Shown: positions 1 to 10,800, counted from the stretch's first letter. The stretch is DNA of 32,669 nt from an uncultured beta proteobacterium (GCA_903948045.1 CAJAXU010000186.1:1-32669), one strand, 5' to 3'. The notes: a model not told the origin generated them from the letters alone. Program-made: numbers and translations.

Positions 1-2
1 AG

Positions 3-491
3 ATCCGCGAGCGCGACGGCCACAAGATCATTTCCTACGGCACCAGCAGTTATGGCTACGACATCCGCTGCGCGCCCGAGTTCAAGGTGTTCACCAACAT
101 CCACAGCACCGTGGTCGACCCCAAGAATTTTGATGAAAAAAGCTTTGTCGATTTCCATGACGACGTCTGCATCATTCCGCCCAACAGCTTTGCGCTCGCC
201 CGCACCATGGAGTACTTTCGCATCCCGCGCAATGTGCTCACCATCTGCCTGGGCAAGAGCACCTATGCCCGTTGCGGCATCATCGTCAACGTGACGCCCT
301 TCGAGCCTGAGTGGGAAGGTTTTGTGACCCTGGAGTTCTCCAACACCACGCCGCTACCGGCCAAAATTTACGCCGGCGAGGGCTGCGCGCAGGTGCTGTT
401 TTTTGAGAGCGACGAGGTCTGCGAGACCAGCTACAAGGACCGCGGCGGCAAGTACCAAGGTCAGCGCGGCGTGACCCTGCCAAAGGCGTAA
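3..491 (+). CDS. dcd: dCTP deaminase, 5' end truncated by window
   Basis: Frame 3 is open from the window edge: [30 protein letters not shown]...; [10 protein letters not shown] and the ...[15 protein letters not shown]-terminus are typical of Dcd. Confidence 0.95.
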   Translation: MRERDGHKIISYGTSSYGYDIRCAPEFKVFTNIHSTVVDPKNFDEKSFVDFHDDVCIIPPNSFALARTMEYFRIPRNVLTICLGKSTYARCGIIVNVTPFEPEWEGFVTLEFSNTTPLPAKIYAGEGCAQVLFFESDEVCETSYKDRGGKYQGQRGVTLPKA

Positions 492-598
492 ATCAGGGCT
501 TTGGGCCCCAATCAGCCCGATGGAGGATAATCAGGGTTTGCCCCGATCCCCCGGGCACAATCAGCTATCGGTTCGATAGCACCTGACCTTGGCTGTGA

Positions 599-2140
599 AT
601 GACCGATCTGACTTCTGATGTAACCCTTGACGGGGTCCCCGCTACGGCACCTGAACTGGCCGCCGAAACCCCCATCATGGCCTTTGCCCAATTGCAATTG
701 GCCGCTCCACTGGCCCGCGCCGTGGCCGAGATGGGCTACACCTCCATGACCCCGATCCAGGCGCAGGCCATTCCCGTGGTGCTGCAGGGGCGTGATGTGA
801 TGGGGGCTGCGCAAACTGGCACCGGCAAGACGGCGGCTTTTGCCCTGCCGTTGCTGCAGCGCCTGCTTAAGCACGAAAACAGCTCTACCTCGCCCGCCCG
901 CCACCCGGTGCGCGCCCTGGTGCTCCTGCCCACACGCGAACTGGCCGACCAAGTCGCCCAGGCCATTAAATCCTACGCCCAACACACCCAGCTGCGCAGC
1001 ACGGTGGTGTTTGGCGGCATTGACATGAAGCCGCAGACCCTGGAGCTGAAAAAAGGCGTCGAGGTGCTGGTGGCCACCCCCGGCCGGTTGCTGGACCATA
1101 TTGAAGCCAAGAACGCGGTGCTGGGCCAGGTGGAGTATGTGGTGCTCGATGAGGCTGACCGCATGCTCGACATCGGTTTTCTGCCCGATCTGCAGCGCAT
1201 CCTGAGCTACCTGCCCAAGCAGCGCACCACCCTGCTGTTTTCGGCCACGTTCTCGCCCGAAATCAAGCGCCTGGCCAACAGTTACCTGCAGAGCCCGGTC
1301 ACGATTGAGGTGGCCCGCTCTAACGCGACGGCCTCCACGGTGGAGCAGCATTTCTACAGCGTGGGTGACGATGACAAGCGCCACGCACTCCATCAGATCC
1401 TCAAGGCACGAAACCTCAAGCAGGCTTTTGTGTTCGTCAACAGCAAACTCGGCTGCGCCCGCTTGGCGCGCTCCCTAGAGCGTGAAGGCCTCAACACCAC
1501 CGCCCTGCACGGCGACAAAAGTCAGGACGAACGGCTCAAGGCGCTGGATTCCTTCAAAAAAGGCGAGGTCGACTTGCTGGTGTGTACCGATGTGGCAGCA
1601 CGCGGGCTGGACATCAAAGACGTGCCGGCCGTGTTTAACTTTGACATTCCCTTCAATGCCGAAGACTATGTGCACCGCATCGGCCGTACGGGCCGCGCCG
1701 GCGCTTCGGGCCTGGCGGTGAGCTTTGTCTCCAAGAGCGATGCCCGGCTGGTGGCCGACATCGAGAAGCTGATCAAGGTGAAGGTTGACCTCGAAGCGCT
1801 CGAGTTCGAAGAAGACCAGCCCGACATCCGCAAACAGGGCCGCATCAACGACGGTCGCCGCATGTACGCCGAAGGCGCGCATGAGGAACCGCGTCGCGGT
1901 GGCCACCGTGACGGTGGCCCGCGTGAGGCGCCGCAAGCCGCGCAGTACCCTCGGCAAGAGCGGGCCCCGCGTCCATCACCGGCAAGAGATCCGTTTTTTG
2001 ACAAGCCCTATGAGCCGGCACCAACCACCAGCGAGGCCGCGCCCGCTTGGGAGGCCAGCCCGGCGCGACCCGGGTCACGCACAGTGTCGGCCAACATCAA
2101 ACCCAAACGCCGGGTGGCGGCGCTTTTCAAGGCGGAATAG
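599..2140 (+). CDS. rhlE: DEAD-box ATP-dependent RNA helicase, RhlE type
   Basis: Q-motif region, AQTGTGKT (Walker A), VLDEADRMLDIGF (DEAD), SAT, HRIGRTGRAG; basic C-terminal tail. Confidence 0.92.
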   Translation: MTDLTSDVTLDGVPATAPELAAETPIMAFAQLQLAAPLARAVAEMGYTSMTPIQAQAIPVVLQGRDVMGAAQTGTGKTAAFALPLLQRLLKHENSSTSPARHPVRALVLLPTRELADQVAQAIKSYAQHTQLRSTVVFGGIDMKPQTLELKKGVEVLVATPGRLLDHIEAKNAVLGQVEYVVLDEADRMLDIGFLPDLQRILSYLPKQRTTLLFSATFSPEIKRLANSYLQSPVTIEVARSNATASTVEQHFYSVGDDDKRHALHQILKARNLKQAFVFVNSKLGCARLARSLEREGLNTTALHGDKSQDERLKALDSFKKGEVDLLVCTDVAARGLDIKDVPAVFNFDIPFNAEDYVHRIGRTGRAGASGLAVSFVSKSDARLVADIEKLIKVKVDLEALEFEEDQPDIRKQGRINDGRRMYAEGAHEEPRRGGHRDGGPREAPQAAQYPRQERAPRPSPARDPFFDKPYEPAPTTSEAAPAWEASPARPGSRTVSANIKPKRRVAALFKAE

Positions 2141-2157
2141 TCAAGGCACTAGTCCGC

Positions 2158-3021
2158 TCAGCCGTGTGGCTGTGCGGCCGGGCATTTGACCTGGATCAAC
2201 TCTCGCGCCAGTGGCTCGGCTGCACCGCCCAAGACGCCGCCGCCAAGCCGCATCGCGCTCAGGCAGCCCCCCCACACACAACCGGTGTCGAGCGACAGCA
2301 CGTCTTGGCGCTGCAGCGCACCCAGGGTAGACCAGTGACCAAAGGCCACCGTCATATCGGCCGTCTGCCGCCTTGGCACATCAAACCAGGGCAGGTAACC
2401 GGCGGGCGATGCCCCTGCACCTTCTTTGGTGGCAAATTCCATGCGATCCGATGCGCCGCAAAACCGCAGGCGCGTCAGGGCATTAACGATCATGCGCCAA
2501 CGTGGCACGCCTTGCAGGCCCTCATGCCAGGCGGCCGGCTCGTCGCCATACAGTTGCTGCAAAAAATAACCGGCAGTATCACTGCGCAGCACCTGCTCCA
2601 CCTCGGCCGCCCGCGCCATGGTTTGGGCCAGGGTCCAGCTTGGCAGCACGCCGGCGTGCACCATCAGCACGGGGTGACCGTCAATGTGCTCCAGAATGGC
2701 CAGGCGTTGCCAGCGCAGCCAGTCCAGCATGGCGCTGCGGTCGGGCGCCTGCAGGATGTCGTTCACCGTGTCGCTGCGGTGTGGCGCCCGGGCGCCCTGC
2801 GCCAGGGCCAGCAGGTGCAGGTCGTGGTTGCCCAAGACGCATTGGGCGGCGGCGCCGTAGCCCATCAGCCGACGCAGCACGCTGGCCGAGGCCGGCCCGC
2901 GGTTGACCAGGTCGCCCAGCAGAAACAGCGTGTCCCGGCTGGGCGAGAAAGCCAGCTCCGCCAGCAAGCGCTGCAGCGGCTCATCACAGCCCTGAATATC
3001 ACCGATCAAGTACATTGCCAT
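2158..3021 (-). CDS. apaH: Symmetrical bis(5'-nucleosyl)-tetraphosphatase
   Basis: MAMYLIGDIQGCDEPLQRLL...LFLLGDLVNRGPASASVLR...VLGNHDLHLLALAQG metallophosphatase signature. Start placed at 3021 (or 3030), not the track start at 3309. Confidence 0.93.
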   Translation of the reverse strand: MAMYLIGDIQGCDEPLQRLLAELAFSPSRDTLFLLGDLVNRGPASASVLRRLMGYGAAAQCVLGNHDLHLLALAQGARAPHRSDTVNDILQAPDRSAMLDWLRWQRLAILEHIDGHPVLMVHAGVLPSWTLAQTMARAAEVEQVLRSDTAGYFLQQLYGDEPAAWHEGLQGVPRWRMIVNALTRLRFCGASDRMEFATKEGAGASPAGYLPWFDVPRRQTADMTVAFGHWSTLGALQRQDVLSLDTGCVWGGCLSAMRLGGGVLGGAAEPLARELIQVKCPAAQPHG

Positions 3022-3045
3022 GGTGTTCATTCTCGCGCCTGATCC

Positions 3046-4344
3046 ATGGACGTCTTGCTGATTGTTTTTCTGACCCTGCTGAACGGTGTCTTTGCCATGT
3101 CTGAGCTGGCCCTGGCGGCCAGCCGAAAGGCGCGGCTCAATGCCATGGCAGAGGCGGGCGACAAGGGCGCGCAGGCGGCGCTCACCCTGCTGGGGAACCC
3201 GAACCAGTTTCTCTCCACGGTGCAGGTCGGCATCACCTCGATTGGCGTGCTCAACGGCATTGTTGGTGAGGCGGCCTTCAGTGATGGCGTGGCAGCCTGG
3301 CTGCATCAACTGGGCGCCAGTGACAAAGCAGCGGCAATCTCGGCCACGGCCATAGTGGTCACCTTGATCACCTTTGTGACCATCATCTTTGGCGAGCTGG
3401 TGCCCAAGCGCATCGGCCAGTTGTACCCGGAGCCAGTGGCGCGTTGGGTCTCGCGCCCCATGTTGTGGCTGGCCACTGCCGCCAAGCCCTTCGTCAAGTT
3501 ACTGTCGGGCACCACGGCCGGGGTGCTCAAGCTGCTGCGCATCGACACCAACGCGGCGCGTGCCGTGACCGAGGAAGAAATTACCGCCAGCCTGGAGGAG
3601 GGCGTAGACGCCGGCGTGATCGAACAGCATGAACACCAGATGGTGCAAAACGTGTTTCAGCTAGACGATCGACCGCTGACCTCGCTGATGGTGCCACGCA
3701 CCGACGTAGAGTGGCTGGACGCCGGGCAGACTGTTGGCGAGAGCCTGAGTATGGTTGGCAAGAAGGGCGCACATTCCTGGTACCCGGTGTGCCGTGGTTC
3801 GCTGGACGATGTGGTCGGTGTTATCAGCGTGGCCCGCTTGCTGGAACTCGGTGCCGACACACCGGGCGGTATCGGACCGCACGCCACACCGGCCACGTTT
3901 GTGCCGGAAACCCTCAGTGGCATGGAGCTGCTGGAACAGTTTCGCGCGCGTTCGGGCCGGTTTGTATTCGTTGTGGATGAGTACGGCGTGGTGCAGGGGC
4001 TGCTGACGCCCCTGGACTTGCTGGAGGCGATCACCGGCGAATTGCAGCCGGGCGCGCAGATCGACGCCTGGGCCACCCGGCGCGAGGATGGCAGCTGGCT
4101 GCTCGACGGGCTGATGCCTGTGGGCGAACTGAAGGTGCGCCTTGGTCTGGACGAACTACCCCAGGAAGACCGGGGCCGCTACAACACGGTGGCCGGCCTG
4201 CTGATGTCGGTATCGGGCCACCTGCCCACCACGGCCGAGCGCATCGAATGTGCCGGCTGGTTGTTCGAAGTGGTGGACCTTGATGGCAAACGCATCGACA
4301 AGGTGCTTGCAACGCCGTTGGGACTGCCGCACCCGAGCGACTAG
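3046..4344 (+). CDS. Hemolysin-family / CorC-HlyC-type protein (DUF21 + CBS + CorC_HlyC)
   Basis: N-terminal DUF21-like membrane segment (LTLLNGVFAMSELALAASRKARL), CBS-like region with SLMVPRTDVEWL, C-terminal GRYNTVAGLLM. Confidence 0.88.
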   Translation: MDVLLIVFLTLLNGVFAMSELALAASRKARLNAMAEAGDKGAQAALTLLGNPNQFLSTVQVGITSIGVLNGIVGEAAFSDGVAAWLHQLGASDKAAAISATAIVVTLITFVTIIFGELVPKRIGQLYPEPVARWVSRPMLWLATAAKPFVKLLSGTTAGVLKLLRIDTNAARAVTEEEITASLEEGVDAGVIEQHEHQMVQNVFQLDDRPLTSLMVPRTDVEWLDAGQTVGESLSMVGKKGAHSWYPVCRGSLDDVVGVISVARLLELGADTPGGIGPHATPATFVPETLSGMELLEQFRARSGRFVFVVDEYGVVQGLLTPLDLLEAITGELQPGAQIDAWATRREDGSWLLDGLMPVGELKVRLGLDELPQEDRGRYNTVAGLLMSVSGHLPTTAERIECAGWLFEVVDLDGKRIDKVLATPLGLPHPSD

Positions 4345-5111
4345 GCTCGGCCAGTCAGCCGGTAGGTCAGCAGGCCTACCAGCTCATGCAGCAGCAGGTG
4401 CCACTTGCGCGCGCCCTCGGCGAGCGAGTACTCGGTCCAGGGCGTGGCACTGCCCGTGCGGAAATCGACCGGGTAGGGCGTGACGTTCCAGCCGGCTTTC
4501 TGAAAGCTGGCCATGGCGCGCGGCATGTGCCAGGCTGAGGTGAGCAGCAGCCAGGGCTGCTGGGGGTCCACGCCAGGCAGGCGGGCACTGAAAACAGCGT
4601 TTTCGTAAGTGGTGCGCGAGGCCGATTCCAGCAGCAGGCGCTCGGGCGCGATGCCCATGCGGGCAAAGAACCGGGCCGCCCGCTGGGCCTCCGTCAAGCT
4701 GCCGGTAAACAACTCGCCGTCGCCGCCGGTGAACAGCAGGCGCAGGCCAGGCGTTTGTTGCAGCAGGGGCAGGGCGGCGGTCATGCGCTCGGCGGCCTCG
4801 TTCAGCGCCGGCTGACTGTGGCCCTGCCAGACATAGGCTGGCTCCAGGGCGCCGCCCAGCACGACCACGCCCGCATAACCTGCCAGGGGCGCGCTGGCAG
4901 CCACTTCGGGATGGCGCGCTTCCAGCTGGCGGATCAGGGCATCGGGCAGGGGCTCCCAGCCCTGCAGTAGCAGCACCAGCAAAGCAGCCCAGCCCAGGCG
5001 CGCGCCCCAGCGGCGTCGCCAGTGCATGCCGAGCAGCGCGCCCAGCAGAAGCAGCGCGACCCAGGCCAGCGGCTGGGTGGCAAACTGCAGTAACTTGGCG
5101 GCGACGAACAT
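4341..5111 (-). CDS. YdcF/ElyC/SanA family (DUF218) membrane protein
   Basis: GYAGVVVLGGALEP, LLFTGGDGE, ESASRTTYENA, LLTSAWHMPRA are DUF218 motifs; N-terminal transmembrane segments. Start MFVAAKLLQF placed at 5111. Confidence 0.85.
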   Translation of the reverse strand: MFVAAKLLQFATQPLAWVALLLLGALLGMHWRRRWGARLGWAALLVLLLQGWEPLPDALIRQLEARHPEVAASAPLAGYAGVVVLGGALEPAYVWQGHSQPALNEAAERMTAALPLLQQTPGLRLLFTGGDGELFTGSLTEAQRAARFFARMGIAPERLLLESASRTTYENAVFSARLPGVDPQQPWLLLTSAWHMPRAMASFQKAGWNVTPYPVDFRTGSATPWTEYSLAEGARKWHLLLHELVGLLTYRLTGRA

Positions 5112-5250
5112 GGTGCCGGCACTATAGCCGGGCAGCGGTGGCGCTGCTGGGATAGTTAGTGACGCATTGAAGCTTGTGGGCAGCAGCGGCACTCCTCAGA
5201 ATGTTTCGGATGGCCGGGTGCGGCCGCGTCAAATAACAAAAGGAGACACC

Positions 5251-6927
5251 GTGATTGGTTCAGACATCGAAATCGCCCAGGCCGCCACGTTAAAACCCAT
5301 CATCCAGATGGCCCAGGACCGGCTCGGCATCCCGCCCGAGGCGCTGGAGCCCTATGGCCACTACAAGGCCAAGATCGACCTGCAGTGGCTCAACAACAAC
5401 CAAACGCCCAACGGCAAACTGGTGCTGGTGACCGCCATCAGCCCGACGCCGGCAGGCGAAGGCAAGACCACCACCACGGTGGGCCTGGGTGATGCGCTCA
5501 ACCGCATCGGCAAGCGCACCGTGATCGCGCTGCGCGAACCCTCGCTCGGCCCGGTGTTCGGCATGAAGGGCGGCGCGGCGGGCGGCGGCTATGCCCAGGT
5601 GGTGCCGATGGAGGACATCAACCTGCACTTTACGGGTGACTTCAACGCCATTGCGCTGGCCCACAACCTGCTGGCCGCGCTGATGGACAACCACATCCAC
5701 CACGGCAACGCACTCGGTTTTGACGTGCGGCGCATCGTCTGGCGCCGGGTGATGGACATGAACGACCGTGCCCTGCGCTCCACCGTGGTGTCGCTCGGCG
5801 GCCCGGGCAACGGCTTCCCGCGTGAGGACGGCTTCGACATCGTCGTCGCCTCCGAGGTGATGGCGATCTTCTGCCTGGCCACCTCGCGCCGAGACCTCAA
5901 AGAGCGCCTGGGCAACATCATCGTCGGTTACACGCGCGAGCAGACCCCCATTCGCGCCCGTGACCTCAAGGCCCAGGGCGCCATGGCGGCACTGCTGAAA
6001 GACGCGATCAAGCCGAACCTGGTGCAGACGCTGGAGAACAACCCGGCCATCATCCATGGCGGCCCGTTTGCCAACATCGCCCATGGCTGCAACACCGTGA
6101 CCGCCACCCAGGCCGCGCTCAAGCTGGGAGAGTATGTGGTGACCGAGGCCGGCTTCGGCGCCGACCTGGGCGCCGAGAAGTTCATTGACATCAAGTGCCG
6201 CAAGTCTGGCTTGCGGCCCGATGTGGCGGTGGTGGTGGCGACGCTGCGTGCGCTCAAGCACCATGGCGGTGTGGATGCCAAAGACCTGAACACGCCCAAC
6301 CTGGCTGCCCTGGAAAAAGGCATGGCCAATCTGGAGCGGCACGTGGACAACATCCGCAACCGCTACGGCCTGCCCTGCGTGGTGTCGATCAACCACTTCA
6401 CCTCGGACACTGAGCCCGAACTCGACCTGCTGCGCCAAAAGATGGACCAGCAGGGCGTGCCGGTGGTAGTGGCGCGGCACTGGTCGCAAGGCTCGGCAGG
6501 TGCCGAAGACCTGGCGCGCATCGTGGTGCAGCTGGCCGAATCCGGTGCTGCCAAGATGCGCTATGTTTATGAAGACGCCGACACCCTGTGGGACAAAATG
6601 CAAGCCATCGCCACCCAGGTTTACGGTGCAGCCGGCATCTCGGCCGACTCTGCCGTGCGCGCCAAAATCGAGAAACTCCAGCAAGACGGTTACGGCCATT
6701 ACCCGGTGTGTGTGGCCAAAACGCAGTACTCGTTCTCCACCGACCCCAAGCTGCGCGCGGCACCCTCGGGCCACACCGTGAATGTGCGCGAGGTCCGGCT
6801 GGCGGCCGGCGCCGAGTTTGTGGTGATGATCTGCGGCGACATTATGACCATGCCGGGCCTGCCCAAAGAGCCGGCCTCGATGCGCATTGACATCGACGAC
6901 GACGGGAAGATTTCAGGGTTGTTCTGA
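5251..6927 (+). CDS. fhs: Formate--tetrahydrofolate ligase
   Basis: [56 protein letters not shown]-terminal [18 protein letters not shown] start at 5251 preceded by AGGAG. Confidence 0.94.
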   Translation: MIGSDIEIAQAATLKPIIQMAQDRLGIPPEALEPYGHYKAKIDLQWLNNNQTPNGKLVLVTAISPTPAGEGKTTTTVGLGDALNRIGKRTVIALREPSLGPVFGMKGGAAGGGYAQVVPMEDINLHFTGDFNAIALAHNLLAALMDNHIHHGNALGFDVRRIVWRRVMDMNDRALRSTVVSLGGPGNGFPREDGFDIVVASEVMAIFCLATSRRDLKERLGNIIVGYTREQTPIRARDLKAQGAMAALLKDAIKPNLVQTLENNPAIIHGGPFANIAHGCNTVTATQAALKLGEYVVTEAGFGADLGAEKFIDIKCRKSGLRPDVAVVVATLRALKHHGGVDAKDLNTPNLAALEKGMANLERHVDNIRNRYGLPCVVSINHFTSDTEPELDLLRQKMDQQGVPVVVARHWSQGSAGAEDLARIVVQLAESGAAKMRYVYEDADTLWDKMQAIATQVYGAAGISADSAVRAKIEKLQQDGYGHYPVCVAKTQYSFSTDPKLRAAPSGHTVNVREVRLAAGAEFVVMICGDIMTMPGLPKEPASMRIDIDDDGKISGLF

Positions 6928-7061
6928 GCATGGCGCCGTGTCCGCCTTGATATTTGGCTGAAATATCTTGTAGCGCGAAATAGACAGTCGTCAAGTGGGT
7001 TTATAGTGTCTTGGCTGAGGGCACGTGGGGGTCCCTGCGCGCGAATTGGCAGTAATTGGAC

Positions 7062-7087
7062 CGGCATCCCATATATATGGGATGCCG
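7062..7087. promoter_or_regulatory. Perfect 26-bp palindrome CGGCATCCCATATATATGGGATGCCG upstream of the giant adhesin gene
   Basis: Read directly: each arm is the exact reverse complement of the other; no T-tract follows. Regulatory role inferred from position. Confidence 0.6.
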
Positions 7088-7168
7088 CTGCATTGCATAT
7101 CGCCGCATTGCTAGGGATACTGCTAGGCTGGGTGTATTGATATTTTTCGATTTTTAGGGACGTTAAAC

Positions 7169-7867
7169 ATGAATTTCAAAAAAAACACGAATTCTGGTGA
7201 CAAGAAGCAAATCGCCTCCCCGAAAAAGGCGCTGCTTGAATCAAAACCCCCAGGCTTACGTCAAAAAAACGACACCTCAGTACTAAGCCCAACCGCCTTG
7301 ATGGCATTAGGCCTGGCCGGCGTCGCCGTTGCGGCGGTGCCAGAAAAGTCAGGCAGCGTGTTGCCGGCCAACACCAATGCTGCTCCGCTGGTCGAGATAC
7401 CCCCCAACGCTGACGTGGTGCTTGAGGCGCCAAGCGTCGCAGGCGCCAGTGAACTGCAGCAGCAGATGGCGGCGCTGGTTCAAACCATGCAAGCAGAGGT
7501 GGTTGCCGAGCAAACCAGTGCCCCGGCGCTAGCGGGCGCAGAGGAAGCCGCAGACCTCGTGGCCACTGAAGCGTCAGAACTGGTCGTTAACATCGATACT
7601 TCAGAAGCCGTCGCGGCCCCAGCCGCTGAGCCCGTGCTGCTGGCTCAGGCGGTGGTGCCGGCAGCTGCAGTGCCGCAAGCAGCGGCTGCGGCAGAGGTGT
7701 CCGCCACCGCGGCAGGTACTGCGGCTGGCGCTGGCGCGACCACGGCTGCTGCGGGCGCCGGCGCTGCCGTTGCTGCGATCAGCATCCCCGGCGCAATGTT
7801 GGTCGGCGTCGCCGGCCTGGCCCTTGCCGCTGGCAGCAGTGTGTCCAAAGACAGTGCCCCATCCACA
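7169..7867 (+). other. Ala/Gly-rich N-terminal region of the giant adhesin with hydrophobic segments (possible retention module)
   Basis: TALMALGLAGVAVAAV and SIPGAMLVGVAGLALAAG hydrophobic stretches, Ala-rich linker containing TAAGTAAG; located before the first Ig-like repeat. Confidence 0.45.
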
Positions 7868-10800
7868 CCGCCCGACACCGCACCGCCCATTGCCCCAACC
7901 TTACTCCTCGCCACCGACACGGGCTTGTCAGCCACTGACGCCATCACCAAAGTCGGCACCGTCAACGTGACTGGCCTTGAAAGCGGCGCAAGCTGGCAGT
8001 ACAGCACCAATGGTGGCGGCACCTGGGTCACTGGCAGCGGCAGTAGTTTTACCTTAACCGGCGACGGCGCCAAGTCGGTCATCGTGCGCCAGACCGATGC
8101 GGCGGGCAACGTCGGCAGCAACTCCACACCTCTTGCCTTCACGCTGGACAACACCCTCGCCACCCCCACGGTGGGCTTGGCCGGCGACACCGGCACCAAC
8201 ACCACCGACAAGCTCACCAGCAACGCGGCACTCTCCCTGAGTGAGAAAGCGGCTGACGTAACCCGCAGCTTCGCGGTCGATGGTGGCGCTGCCAGCGCCA
8301 ACTACACCGCGCCCACCGCTGACGGCAGCCACACCGTGGTGGTGACCGATACCGATACAGCCGGGAATACCGCCTCGGCTAGCCTGACGTTCACGCTGGA
8401 CAAAACCATCGCCACGCCCACGGTGGCCTTGTCCAACGACACCGGCAGCGACGCCACCGACAAGCTCACCAGCGATGCGGCACTCTCCCTTGGCGCTGCC
8501 GCCTCCGATGTGATCCGCAGCTTCACGGTCGACGGCGGCGCTGCCAGCGCCAACTACACCGCGCCCAGTGCTGACGGAAGCCACACCGTTGTGGTGACCG
8601 ACACCGATACCGCCGGCAACACCACCTCGGCCAGCCTGACCTTCACGCTGGATACGACAGCGCCTGCGATTGCCAGCATGACTGCAAAGAAATACACGCC
8701 CACCATCGACTTGGTCTTCGACGGACCGCTGGACGGTGCCAACCTGCCGATAGCAGGCGCGTTCGTGGTGACACAGGGTGAGACAACGCTTTCGATCAAC
8801 TCTGTAGCACTGACCCCCGACGGAAGCGGCATACGCCTCACCCTCGGCAGCAACTTGGTCCCGGCCATGGTTAATGTTGCCTACGCCGACCCATCCGCCG
8901 TCAATGACGCGAATTCCATCCAAGACTCCGCAGGCAATGATGCTCTCGGGTTCACCAGTGGCATCCTCGCCGACGGCTACGTTCGGGGCGCATCAGTCTA
9001 CATCGACACCAATAACAACGGCAAGGCCGATCCTGGAGTCGACTACCTGGTCGGCACCACTGACGCGAGCGGCAACTTCTTCATCCCCGCCAGCGCACCG
9101 TCGGGCAGCATCATCGCTGTTGGCGGCGTCAACATCGACACCGGTGTTGCCAACACAGTTGCGCTGAAGGCGCCGGAGGGTTCCAGCACTATCAACCCGC
9201 TGACCACCATGGTGCAGGCGGTGGTTGAGCAGCAGGTAGCCAGTGGGGGTGCCCTCACTGCGGAACTGATCAACGCAGCCGCAAGCAGCGTCGCGCAATC
9301 ATTGGGGCTGACAGACTTGCCTGCGGGCGCGTCTCTGACAAGTTATGACCCGATCTCGTCGGGCAACGTGCAACTGCAAAAGGCTGCGGCCCAAGTCGCG
9401 ACCATGGTGGCCTTGGCATCGAACGGCAACAGCGCTGACGCGGACACGGTCATTGCCAACCTGGCGGGTCAGTTGCAGTCTGCCAACAATACCGGGTCCG
9501 TCCTGGACCTTGCCGACGCAAGTACCGTGTCAAAGGCGCTGGATGGAATCGTCGTCTCGGATTCTGTGCAGAGCGCGATTGCAGATGCCTCATCGGCCAT
9601 TGGCAGTTCAACCAGTTTAGCCGACATTTCCACCGCCCAAAGCCAGGCCTTGGACAAAACACCGCCGGCTGCGCCATCGGCCACCGCCGCGACAGTCACC
9701 AACAACACAACTCCGACGACTGTGCGGGTGGCTTTCAACACCACTCTCACCGACGGTTCGGCAGCGGTAGCGGGCGACGTGATCAGCATCGCCGAGGGTG
9801 GCCTGAGCCTGGGCGTTGCAACCTTGACTGCCACCGATATCGCAGCGGGTTTCAAGAATGTCGACTTATCAGCTGCCCTGGCGGAAGGCAGCCACAGCTT
9901 GGTCGTCACACTGACCGACCAGGGTGGCAATGCCAGCGCACCCTCGGCCCCCTTATCCATCACTGTTGACACCACAGAACCCACTTCGCCAAGCTTGGCT
10001 CTGGCTAACGATTCTGGCAGTAGCGCGGCTGACAGCACCACAAGTTCCGGTGTAGTCAACGTCATTGGTCTGGAAGGCGGCGCAAGCTGGCAGTTCAGTA
10101 CCGACAGCGGTGTCAACTGGACCAACGGCAGCGGCAATAGCTTCACCCTCAACGGCGATGGCGGTAAATCGGTCATCGTGCGCCAAGCGGATGCTGCCGG
10201 GAACACCAGCGTGGAATCCAGCGCGCTGTCTTTCACACTGGACAACACCGCACCAACGGCCAAGGCCACAATCACGCTGGCCGGAGACAACGTCGAGCCC
10301 ACAATTGACAACGTCGCAGCCGGTGGCTCCACCAACGACCAGACGCTGGCTCTTTCTGGCACGCTGTCAGCCGAACTGGCAACCGGTGAAAAAGTGATCG
10401 AAAAAGTGGTCATTTACGACGGGCTGACTACGCTTGGTAGCGCCGCAGTCACCGGTACCAGTTGGACTTTCACCACGCCAACGCTGTCCAATGCAAGTCA
10501 CAGCCTTAACGCCCGTGTCGAAGATTTAGCTGGTAACCGGGGTGCTGCCAGCTCCAGCTATGTGGTTACGGTGAATGCAACCGTACCGACTGCCGCCGCC
10601 ACTGTGGCCAGCGTCACCGATGCGGTAGGAACGATCACCGGCCCAGTGACCAGCGGAGGGGTCACCAATGACGTCGCGCCAGTCATCGCGGGCACAATCA
10701 CCGGCACCTTGGAAGCAGAGGCCAAGGTGGTGGTGTACGACAACGGCAGCAGGCTGGGCGAAGCTGCCGTATCTGGATCAAATTGGACCTTCGCCCCAAG

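Noticed and set aside
512-1393. 293-aa minus-strand ORF opposite the helicase
   Set aside because: Antisense to a clearly recognised DEAD-box gene; composition is typical of GC-rich antisense frames with no domain signature.
2047-3042. 331-aa plus-strand ORF
   Set aside because: Antisense to apaH; His/Gln/Gly-rich low-complexity translation without recognisable domains.
5167-5250. Upstream ATG start for fhs from the ORF track
   Set aside because: GTG at 5251 has a good AGGAG ribosome site and begins [10 protein letters not shown]; the upstream 28 codons overlap the divergent ElyC-like gene's upstream region.
5290-6774. 494-aa minus-strand ORF opposite fhs
   Set aside because: Mirror-frame ORF of a highly conserved housekeeping gene; no homologous-looking motifs.
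7062-7087. Palindrome as an intrinsic terminator of fhs
   Set aside because: No downstream T-tract, AT-rich symmetric core, and it lies ~135 bp after the fhs stop; operator-like interpretation preferred, though not proven.
9469-10413. 314-aa and similar minus-strand ORFs across the giant adhesin (e.g. 12037..12864, 13165..13782, 16667..17824)
   Set aside because: Arise from codon bias of the Ig-like repeats (recurrent VSVTTTVWLPSA, KLLPLP patterns are reverse complements of repeat motifs).
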